Source: F22 sp963675625 (lineage in GTDB: Bacteria; Bacteroidota; Bacteroidia; Bacteroidales; Bacteroidaceae). Taken from it: DNA of 64,000 nt. The stretch is from assembly GCA_963675625.1 (NCBI GenBank), contig OY776497.1, positions 1,116,001 to 1,180,000 of the forward strand. The letters are read 5' to 3'. Positions 57,796 through 64,000 of this stretch are shown here, in pieces; within the stretch, counting starts at the first letter, position 1, and each line of letters opens with the position of its first letter. The notes below the pieces were generated by a model, which searched no databases, was not told where the DNA came from, and saw nothing but the letters and a program-made list of their open reading frames with translations. A program made the translations under genes and the position numbers.

Positions 57796-57881
57796 TACTC
57801 GAAGCGGGAATCGAACCCGCACGGCCATTTCTGGCCAAGGGATTTTAAGTCCCTCGTGTCTACCGATTCCACCATTCGAGC
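57796..57881 (-). tRNA. tRNA-Leu (UAA)
   Basis: 86-nt class II tRNA with a long variable arm (TGGCCAGAAATGGCC). Acceptor GCTCGAA pairs with TTCGAGT; anticodon TAA in CTTAAAA. No encoded CCA. Confidence 0.95.
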
Positions 57882-57896
57882 GACCTTGTCTTTTGT

Positions 57897-57926
57897 AAAA
57901 AAACCTGCATAGTGGAATAATGCAGG
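57897..57926 (-). terminator. Terminator-like hairpin between tRNA-Gly and tRNA-Leu
   Basis: CCTGCAT/ATGCAGG with a 9-nt loop, followed on the minus strand by TTTTTTT (57897-57903). It lies downstream of tRNA-Gly and upstream of tRNA-Leu. Confidence 0.75.
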
Positions 57927-57933
57927 CCGTTTG

Positions 57934-58006
57934 AGCGAAAGACGGGATTCGAACCCGCGACCCTAACCTTGGCAAGGTTATGCTCTACCAACTGAGCTAC
58001 TTTCGC
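57934..58006 (-). tRNA. tRNA-Gly (GCC)
   Basis: 73-nt cloverleaf. Acceptor GCGAAAG pairs with CTTTCGC; anticodon GCC in TTGCCAA; T loop TTCGAAT. No encoded CCA. A hairpin terminator lies directly downstream. Confidence 0.95.
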
Positions 58007-58132
58007 GTTTAACGGGTGCAAATATAGAGAGTTTTTTGTCCCCCTCCAAATTTTAAGACGACTTTTTTTACTTCATCGAGAAAAACAAGGATACACAGGA
58101 TAATAAATCCATTAGTATTCCTAGTAGCAGCA

Positions 58133-59467
58133 TTAAACTTTCAATAAAGCAGTTGTTGCTGCATCAACTTGTTCAAAATGATATCCTTCTAGAGTATTCT
58201 GCATCAACAAGGCAATCTCGTCATTACACAAATTACCAATACTCCCTTTATGAGTATGCTTAATTTCCTTTACAGGCACAAACTGCCCAGACTCAATAGC
58301 CAAACCGACCTGCTTGTAAGCATCGCGAAAAGGTATTCCTTCCAGCACTAAGCGATTAACCTCCTCGACACTAAAAATAGCATCATACAACGAATTATCA
58401 AGGATATCCTTATTCACTTGAATCTTATTCATTATATAAGTAGTCATTAACACACAGTCTTTCATTTCATTAAAGGCTGGCAAAAACACCTCTTTGATCA
58501 ATTGTAGATCACGAAAATAGCCAGAAGGGAGATTATTTGCAATCATCATGATTTGCTGTGGTAGTGCTTGTAATTTATTACATTTAGCTCTAGTCAATTC
58601 AAATACATCTGGATTTTTCTTGTGAGGCATAATGCTAGATCCAGTAGTACAATCATCTGGTAACTTAATAAAAGAGAAATTTTGGCTATTAAACAAGCAG
58701 GCATCATAAGCCAACTTACTAATAGTTCCAGCGAGTCCAGCCAAAGCAAAAGAAACATTACGTTCAGTCTTACCACGTCCCATTTGTGCGTACACAACAT
58801 TATAATTCATGCTATCAAAGCCAAGCAAGTCAGTCGTATATTGACGATCAAGCGGAAATGAGCTACCATAACCTGCAGCAGAGCCTAATGGATTACGATT
58901 ACACCCCTTATATGCCGCTTGCAAAAGGACTAAATCATCAACTAAACTTTCTGCATAAGCCCCAAACCACAATCCGAAACTAGAGGGCATAGCCACTTGT
59001 AAATGCGTATAACCAGGCATCAATACATCTGCATATTTTTCACTCTGAGTTTGCAACACCTTAAAAAGATCATAAACATCATGAACGATTTCTTCAATTT
59101 GACTACGAATGTATAGTTTGAGGTCAAGCAAAACTTGGTCATTGCGAGATCGTCCACTGTGTATTTTTTTGCCTATGTCCCCCAATTTACGAGTCAGCAA
59201 AAGTTCGATTTGAGAATGCACATCCTCAACTCCATCTTCGATAATAAACTCTCCTGCTTGTGCTGATAGATAAATTTCTTTAAGAGCAGCTAGCAACAAG
59301 TTTAATTCTTTTTTTTCTAAAAGACCTACACTCTCCAACATCGTGATGTGAGCCATAGAGCCCAGTGCATCATAAGGAGCAAGAAAGACATCCAATTCAC
59401 GATCACGCCCAACTGTAAAGCGTTCGATCTCTGATGCCATCTGCACATTCTTTTCCCAAAGTTTCAT
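58133..59467 (-). CDS. argH: Argininosuccinate lyase
   Basis: 444-aa enzyme of the fumarase/aspartase superfamily that splits argininosuccinate into arginine and fumarate, the last step of arginine synthesis. Signature GSSIMPHKKNPD (about 283-294) is complete. IHSGRSRNDQVLLDLKLYIR and GYTHLQVAMPSSFG are the other conserved regions. Length is near the usual 450-460. No other arg genes are adjacent. The next gene upstream on this strand is the SRPBCC protein, about 125 bp away with a strong hairpin between. Confidence 0.95.
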   Translation of the reverse strand: MKLWEKNVQMASEIERFTVGRDRELDVFLAPYDALGSMAHITMLESVGLLEKKELNLLLAALKEIYLSAQAGEFIIEDGVEDVHSQIELLLTRKLGDIGKKIHSGRSRNDQVLLDLKLYIRSQIEEIVHDVYDLFKVLQTQSEKYADVLMPGYTHLQVAMPSSFGLWFGAYAESLVDDLVLLQAAYKGCNRNPLGSAAGYGSSFPLDRQYTTDLLGFDSMNYNVVYAQMGRGKTERNVSFALAGLAGTISKLAYDACLFNSQNFSFIKLPDDCTTGSSIMPHKKNPDVFELTRAKCNKLQALPQQIMMIANNLPSGYFRDLQLIKEVFLPAFNEMKDCVLMTTYIMNKIQVNKDILDNSLYDAIFSVEEVNRLVLEGIPFRDAYKQVGLAIESGQFVPVKEIKHTHKGSIGNLCNDEIALLMQNTLEGYHFEQVDAATTALLKV

Positions 59468-59537
59468 AAGTTATCTTTTTAATTGGTGGTTATCTGTTGT
59501 ATGTAATCTGAAATACTATTCAGACCTCTATGGACAA

Positions 59538-59571
59538 GCATGGCGCTAGAGACTTCTCTCTAGCGCCATGC
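59538..59571. repeat. Strong 14-bp inverted repeat between the SRPBCC gene and argH
   Basis: GCATGGCGCTAGAG pairs perfectly with CTCTAGCGCCATGC around a 6-nt loop. Neither strand has a U-run after it, so it is not a standard intrinsic terminator. It is GC-rich against its AT-rich surroundings. Confidence 0.7.
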
Positions 59572-59592
59572 CTCTATATCATTTGATTCCAA

Positions 59593-60012
59593 TTAGTATG
59601 GAATATTTGCCAATACCTCAGCCAGTTTATGTACCCCGTCAGTCAACGGTTTGGACACCATTCCTTTTGTAAACGGATTTAATGTGGCCCCAATAGTCAA
59701 CTTCAGACGCGTTTGTTCTGCTTGCATGCCAGGCAACAGCTGAATCCATAGATTAAATGGAACAGGTGATTTCTCTGTCTCAAACTTTATAGTCTTAAGT
59801 TCTTCACGTTCAACTATACGTAATTTGATAGTACCAACAGGTGAAACAGAAAAAGACAAACTATCAGAATCAAAATGCAAATCTTTGACTTTATCTGTTG
59901 GAATACGATCTTTTACCGATTCTACATTACTTAAGTCTGATAACTTCGCATATACACGTTCAATTGAAGCTGATATAAGTTTTACTTCACTCTCAAATTT
60001 AGTTACACTCAT
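59593..60012 (-). CDS. SRPBCC (START-like) family protein
   Basis: 139 aa, cytoplasmic. The pattern FESEVKLISASIERVYAKLSDLSNVESVKDRIP, strand-rich centre and a C-terminal long helix (PLTDGVHKLAEVLANIPY) fit the helix-grip SRPBCC fold, which binds hydrophobic ligands. The Bacteroidetes members next to pyrE have no known function. The gap to pyrE is 11 bp, so the two are probably cotranscribed. Confidence 0.78.
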   Translation of the reverse strand: MSVTKFESEVKLISASIERVYAKLSDLSNVESVKDRIPTDKVKDLHFDSDSLSFSVSPVGTIKLRIVEREELKTIKFETEKSPVPFNLWIQLLPGMQAEQTRLKLTIGATLNPFTKGMVSKPLTDGVHKLAEVLANIPY

Positions 60013-60023
60013 AATTTATTTTT

Positions 60024-60662
60024 TTATGCCTCACTATCCCAATTGGCAGGATCTTTACGCCACTCTTCCAAAGTACGTACATCCAATTTATCAATATAGC
60101 CTGTTTGAAGAGCCACTTCCAACACGGCCTCATAATTTGTCATTGTAACAAGATTTACATCAGCCTCTGCAAAAGCCTTGACAGCTACATCAAAACCATA
60201 GGTAAATGCTGCGACCATACCAATAACCTCACATCCATCACGACGTATCGCCTCAACAGCTTTTAGACTAGATCCTCCTGTAGAAACTAAATCCTCTATG
60301 ATCACAACTTTCATTCCTGGACGTAGCTCACCTTCAATAAGGTTTTCCAAGCCATGATTTTTAGGAGTAGATCGTACATAAACAAAAGGCAAATTTAATG
60401 CATCAGCAACCAATGCACCTTGTGGGATGGCCCCAGTAGCAACACCTGCAATGGCATCAACTTGACCAAATTGCTCCATAATTATTCTACTTATCTCTAG
60501 TTTTACAAAATTACGTAACGCTGGGTAAGAAAGAGTCTTACGATTGTCGCAGTAAAAAGGTGACTTCCAACCAGACGCCCAAGTAAATGGATTTGCTGGT
60601 TGTAACTTTATCGCTTTAATCTTTAATAGCTTCTCTGCAAAGATTGTGTCTAGTCTGTTCAT
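60024..60662 (-). CDS. pyrE: Orotate phosphoribosyltransferase
   Basis: 212 aa. Makes OMP from orotate and PRPP in pyrimidine synthesis. The PRPP-binding motif is VVIIEDLVSTGGSS (about 119-132), and NPFTWASGWKSPFYCDNR is the conserved N-terminal active-site region. The frame runs 23 codons farther upstream, but MNRLDTIFAEKLL is the normal start, so the ATG at 60662 is used; a -7-like TATATTTG lies at 60694-60701 (minus strand). Upstream is recX. Confidence 0.94.
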   Translation of the reverse strand: MNRLDTIFAEKLLKIKAIKLQPANPFTWASGWKSPFYCDNRKTLSYPALRNFVKLEISRIIMEQFGQVDAIAGVATGAIPQGALVADALNLPFVYVRSTPKNHGLENLIEGELRPGMKVVIIEDLVSTGGSSLKAVEAIRRDGCEVIGMVAAFTYGFDVAVKAFAEADVNLVTMTNYEAVLEVALQTGYIDKLDVRTLEEWRKDPANWDSEA

Positions 60663-60727
60663 TTGTTCGAAAAATATAGTTTCTATTTTTGCGCAAATAT
60701 AAGAAAAAAAAGTGCTAAAGCATAGCT

Positions 60728-61195
60728 TCATTCCTTGTTTTTTTCAAGCCATGCTTGTACAACATATGTTTCAAAACCTCGCCCCATAGCAAAACGAAAG
60801 AGCTTAGCTTTTTTTTCATAAAAATCCTTAGCTTTTATTTGTCGCCATTTTGCAGTCAAGCTCTTTTCAGCAATCATTTCATAAGTAGCATAATCAAATG
60901 TTTCTAAGATGGGTTTATATATCTGATCAGATACCCTTTTTACCGCCAAAGCATGTGCTATTTTAACACGTCCCCATGAAGCATACATAATTTTTTCTCG
61001 GATGTACATTTCTGCAAATCTCTTCTCATCCACAAAACGATCTTCAATGAGTTTTTGTATGATAGTATCAATATATTCTTCAGAGGTTCGCCATTGTATC
61101 AATTTTGTTTTCACATCACTAACACAATGCTCGGCACATCCACAATACGACATGGCCTTATCTAATGCTTCTTTAAACGTTAAAGCTTTTACCAT
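60728..61195 (-). CDS. recX: Regulatory protein RecX
   Basis: 155 aa. Inhibits RecA filament growth. RecX repeats are recognisable: ALDKAMSYCGCAEHCVSDVKTKLIQW and YIDTIIQKLIEDRFVDEKRFAEMYIREKI. recA is not nearby. Its ATG directly follows the prmC stop (61196), so translation is probably coupled. Confidence 0.9.
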   Translation of the reverse strand: MVKALTFKEALDKAMSYCGCAEHCVSDVKTKLIQWRTSEEYIDTIIQKLIEDRFVDEKRFAEMYIREKIMYASWGRVKIAHALAVKRVSDQIYKPILETFDYATYEMIAEKSLTAKWRQIKAKDFYEKKAKLFRFAMGRGFETYVVQAWLEKNKE

Positions 61196-62065
61196 TTAAA
61201 ACATGTTTTTTTGAGCAATGACTATTCGATCATTGCCATATATATCCTTGAAACTTTCAACTTGTTCATAGCCAGCATCAACAAACACATTCTTAGTTTC
61301 CTTGGATAAATATTGGTTGATTTCTACCATAATCCAAGCATTAGGCTTTAGCACCCTATTTCCAATACGGGCTAATGCTTTATAACACCACAAAGCGTCT
61401 TGATCAGGCACAAACAAAGCCATATGAGGTTCATGATCAAGCACTTGCGAAGCCATCGTATTCCTTTCAAGTTCCCTAACATAAGGAGGATTACTGACCA
61501 ACACATCAACTTGATGATCCAACTCTGCAAGCACAGCCTCATCTGGTTGCAACATATCTTGTTGAGAAAAACTTACTTTAGCATCTAATCTGACTGCATT
61601 TTCTTTCGCGACCAATAGTGCGTCAACAGAAAGATCCCAAGCGTACACTTCCGCACAAGGCATTTGTTTGGCAATAGAAATAGCAATGCACCCACTTCCT
61701 GTTCCGATATCCAACACAACTGGTGCAGACAGAAAATTTTCTTCCAAAACATGTACCACTTTATCCACAAGTTCTGCTGTCTCAGGGCGAGGAATCAAGA
61801 CACTAGGTGTCACTTTAAACTGGCATCCATAAAAAAAAGCTTCACCCAACACATACTGTAAGGGCTCTTTAGCCACCAATCTTTGCAGTATTTCATGTAA
61901 AAGAGCCTGCTTTTCTGCCGAAAGTTTAGTATCTTTGTCGCAGTAATAATCTGCGACAGACACTTTTAAGGCCTCTAAACAGACAGCTCTCTCGATTGCA
62001 CGCACATCTGAGGCTGAATAAAAAGGAGACAAAGTATGACGAATAAGTTTTTTTATATCTTTCAT
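61196..62065 (-). CDS. prmC: Release factor glutamine methyltransferase
   Basis: 289 aa. Methylates the Gln of the GGQ motif in release factors RF1/RF2. VLDIGTGSGCIAISIAKQ is the SAM-binding motif, and VSNPPYVRE the catalytic NPPY. The N-terminal helical domain (about 1-85) is also present. It is divergent from ribD. Its stop abuts the recX start. Confidence 0.95.
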   Translation of the reverse strand: MKDIKKLIRHTLSPFYSASDVRAIERAVCLEALKVSVADYYCDKDTKLSAEKQALLHEILQRLVAKEPLQYVLGEAFFYGCQFKVTPSVLIPRPETAELVDKVVHVLEENFLSAPVVLDIGTGSGCIAISIAKQMPCAEVYAWDLSVDALLVAKENAVRLDAKVSFSQQDMLQPDEAVLAELDHQVDVLVSNPPYVRELERNTMASQVLDHEPHMALFVPDQDALWCYKALARIGNRVLKPNAWIMVEINQYLSKETKNVFVDAGYEQVESFKDIYGNDRIVIAQKNMF

Positions 62066-62069
62066 CTTA

Positions 62070-62077
62070 CAAAGATA
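62070..62077 (-). promoter_or_regulatory. -7-like box upstream of prmC
   Basis: Minus-strand TATCTTTG only 4 bp before the prmC ATG. A TTTG at 62093-62096 is 15 bp upstream, shorter than usual. If it is used, the prmC transcript would be nearly leaderless. Confidence 0.4.
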
Positions 62078-62130
62078 CTATTTTATCCCATACAAACTAA
62101 ATAACGTCGCATTAAGTACAAACAGGTACA

Positions 62131-63177
62131 ATGGATATAAACCACAAAGATATATGGTACATGCAAAGGGCCATACAACTAGCTTATCATGGCCAATTGA
62201 CAACACCCCCCAATCCCATGGTTGGTGCCGTTATTGTCCACAATGACAAGATTATTGGTGAGGGCTATCATATACGAGCAGGTGAAGCTCATGCTGAAGT
62301 GCATGCGATAAACTCTGTCGGCAATAAAGAATTACTCAAAGAAAGCACTATATATGTAACTCTAGAGCCCTGCTCACATTATGGAAAAACTCCTCCATGT
62401 GCCCAATTAATCATTGACATGGGTATACCTAGGATTGTTGTTGGATGTATAGACCCTTTTGAAAAAGTCAGTGGTCGCGGAATACAAATGCTCCAAAATG
62501 CAGGCCGAGAAGTCGTAGTAGGAGTTCTTCAAGAAACATGCTACAATATCATTCGTCGTTTTGTTACATTCCATCTTCATAAAAGACCATACATTACACT
62601 AAAATGGGCCATATCTGCCGATGGTTTTGTCGATAGATTACGTCCAGAAGTACAATCCGGTAAAATAACTCCTTGTGACATGCCAGCAGCACGACTATCA
62701 TCTGATAGAAGCGCTATCTTCACTCACAAACGTCGAACATATCATCAGGCAATTCTCGTAGGGCGGCACACTGTCGAAATGGATTACCCCAATTTATTAT
62801 CTCGCTATTGGGATGGTCCTCAACCACAACGATATGTCATGTCCCAAAGTAATGCATTAGAGCATTTGTCACAGCTTCCTCTATTTCAAGGGAAGCATCC
62901 CGCTCGCATACTCTCAACGCATAGTGTCTCAGAAGCCATGAAACAACTTCATTCAGATGGTATGCAGTCTGTTTTAGTAGAAGGTGGTCCCACATTACAC
63001 CAAGCTTTTATTGACGCTGGCTTATGGGACGAAATCATTATTGAGCAGAGTGACGCAGTCTTGGGACAAGGAATTCTACCAGCTACAATTTCATGTGTTA
63101 CACCCCGTTTTGTCACCAAATGGGCACAAAAAACATGGTTTACCCTGCAAAATCCTATAAATTACTATAATAAATAG
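62131..63177 (+). CDS. ribD: Riboflavin biosynthesis bifunctional deaminase/reductase
   Basis: 348 aa. Deaminates and then reduces the pyrimidine intermediate after GTP cyclohydrolase II. The N-terminal deaminase has the zinc motifs HAEVHAI and EPCSHYGKTPPCAQLI. The C-terminal reductase (about 145-348) begins at PYITLKWAISADGFVDR and contains VEGGPTLHQAFIDAGLWDE. The length is normal. It is divergent from prmC, with 65 bp between the starts. Confidence 0.95.
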   Translation: MDINHKDIWYMQRAIQLAYHGQLTTPPNPMVGAVIVHNDKIIGEGYHIRAGEAHAEVHAINSVGNKELLKESTIYVTLEPCSHYGKTPPCAQLIIDMGIPRIVVGCIDPFEKVSGRGIQMLQNAGREVVVGVLQETCYNIIRRFVTFHLHKRPYITLKWAISADGFVDRLRPEVQSGKITPCDMPAARLSSDRSAIFTHKRRTYHQAILVGRHTVEMDYPNLLSRYWDGPQPQRYVMSQSNALEHLSQLPLFQGKHPARILSTHSVSEAMKQLHSDGMQSVLVEGGPTLHQAFIDAGLWDEIIIEQSDAVLGQGILPATISCVTPRFVTKWAQKTWFTLQNPINYYNK

Positions 63178-63208
63178 GGTCAGAGTTTCTGTGCGCTAAA
63201 AATCTTTT

Positions 63209-63216
63209 TATTTTTG
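63209..63216 (+). promoter_or_regulatory. -7 box of the DUF6242 gene
   Basis: TATTTTTG, exact to TAnnTTTG, 28 bp before the ATG at 63245. No clear -33 TTTG. Confidence 0.45.
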
Positions 63217-63244
63217 CATCTTGAAGTTATAACGCAAAAGACCA

Positions 63245-64000
63245 ATGAATTATAAATCAGTATTCGCGCTGGCAAGTTTATCTCTTGCAGCCATCACACT
63301 CGGCAGTTGTTTGGGTAGTTCAGACAACAGCACATCGTATGCGGACATTGCCGCTGTTACCTCTTTCTCTATTGACACTGTCATGCTAGATAGTGTTGAT
63401 CAAGAAAAGACATTCACAATAGATCAAATCAACAAGAAGATATTCAATATTGATTCTTTAAGCTACGGCAGCGGAGATTCAATTAAAAAGATTTTGATGA
63501 GTGTATCTACTACGGGGTATCTTGGACATAATGACCTGTTGATTTCTCTGAGCGACTCGGTAGATCTTTCAGAAACCATGACAACTCCTTATGTACTCCA
63601 AGTTGTTTCACCAACAAATAACAAACATCTCATTGCATATGATGTTGAAGTACGAGTGCACCAACAAAAAACGGATTCACTTCATTGGAATTTGATTACT
63701 TCAGACTTCAGCAACGCAAAATTGACAGCTCCTTTACAAGCCGCATGGTTAAACGGAACAATGCACGTATATGATACCGCTGGGAATTATTTTACAACAG
63801 AAGATGGTAAAGTTTGGAACGAAAGGACAGCAACATGGCCAACAACCCCCAACTATATAAGCATTCGTTCGTTTGCTAATACGTTATGGGCCGTGGGTAC
63901 AGATGGTAGTCTTATGACTTCAGTAGATGGGCTAACTTGGGTGAAACAAACAACATCAAATACATTGATCAATCTAATCACCGTATTAGATAACAAGATG
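63245..64000 (+). CDS. DUF6242-type lipoprotein, 3' end beyond window
   Basis: The first 252 codons are visible without a stop, so the gene runs off the window. The signal peptide ends in TLGSC, with lipidated Cys22. The beginning of the mature part is a Bacteroidetes-type lipoprotein domain (about 30-150), then a region with Trp/Thr/Asp-Gly repeats (YDTAGNYFTTEDGKVWNERT; LWAVGTDGSLMTSVDGLTW) that looks like the first blades of a beta propeller. This fits DUF6242 from memory. No stop, so length and C-terminus are unknown. Confidence 0.7.
   Translation, partial: MNYKSVFALASLSLAAITLGSCLGSSDNSTSYADIAAVTSFSIDTVMLDSVDQEKTFTIDQINKKIFNIDSLSYGSGDSIKKILMSVSTTGYLGHNDLLISLSDSVDLSETMTTPYVLQVVSPTNNKHLIAYDVEVRVHQQKTDSLHWNLITSDFSNAKLTAPLQAAWLNGTMHVYDTAGNYFTTEDGKVWNERTATWPTTPNYISIRSFANTLWAVGTDGSLMTSVDGLTWVKQTTSNTLINLITVLDNKM

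Overview
The window is typical Bacteroidales chromosome (Bacteroides/Prevotella-like). It has AT-rich DNA, a SusC/SusD locus with a hybrid two-component sensor, Bacteroidetes-only families (DUF3822, GHL10, DUF6242) and many promoters of the Bacteroidetes type (-33 TTTG, about 20 bp, -7 TAnnTTTG). The assignment rests on gene content and the appearance of the rRNA operon. I cannot place it to species.

Layout. 1-13 kb: a truncated lytic transglycosylase, a SulP transporter, a Crp/Fnr regulator paired with free-methionine-sulfoxide reductase, an EEP-family phosphodiesterase, two glycosyltransferases, UvrA and a GHL10 lipoprotein. 12.2-26 kb: a small secreted protein behind a structured leader, ferredoxin, a LysM glucosaminidase, the operon cdd-nudC-nrnA-like-cls, the operon pilin-like hypothetical/DUF3822/rsmD, a RecD-like helicase, a second glycosyltransferase with mtaB, and a long-chain acyl-CoA ligase. 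26.4-31.5 kb: a complete rRNA operon on the minus strand (16S, tRNA-Ile, tRNA-Ala, 23S, 5S) with tandem promoters and a strong terminator. 31.8-35.1 kb: an orphan GH97 glycosidase lies between two diverged copies of the rrn upstream region; the proximal copy also appears to carry a remnant of the 3' end of the neighbouring acyltransferase gene, which looks like the scar of an insertion or duplication. 35-39.5 kb: acyltransferase, a membrane flavoprotein of NosR/RnfG type, an anchored nitroreductase and a split ThrE exporter. 39.6-43.1 kb: an arsenic cluster arsR-arsE-arsF-arsG-arsC-arsP-like, which resembles organoarsenical resistance because no ArsB/Acr3 pump is present. 43.2-57.8 kb: a polysaccharide utilisation locus. 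Its minus-strand operon encodes a surface glycan-binding lipoprotein, SusC, SusD, GH30 and GH2, and a hybrid two-component regulator is divergent from it. The enzyme pair suggests a beta-1,6-galactan or arabinogalactan side-chain substrate. 57.8-64 kb: tRNA-Leu and tRNA-Gly, argH, an SRPBCC protein, pyrE, recX, prmC, ribD and the start of a DUF6242 lipoprotein.

How the parts work together. The PUL sensor would detect a periplasmic oligosaccharide and switch on the SGBP-SusC-SusD-GH30-GH2 operon. The surface GH30 lipoprotein would cut the polymer, SusCD would import the fragments, and the periplasmic GH2 would release galactose. In the ars cluster ArsR would sense trivalent arsenicals, ArsE/F would supply thiol chemistry, ArsC would reduce arsenate, and ArsG and the ArsP-like permease would extrude product. 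No CRISPR array, prophage or intact insertion sequence was seen. Several start codons were moved to internal ATGs; the reasons are given in the entries.
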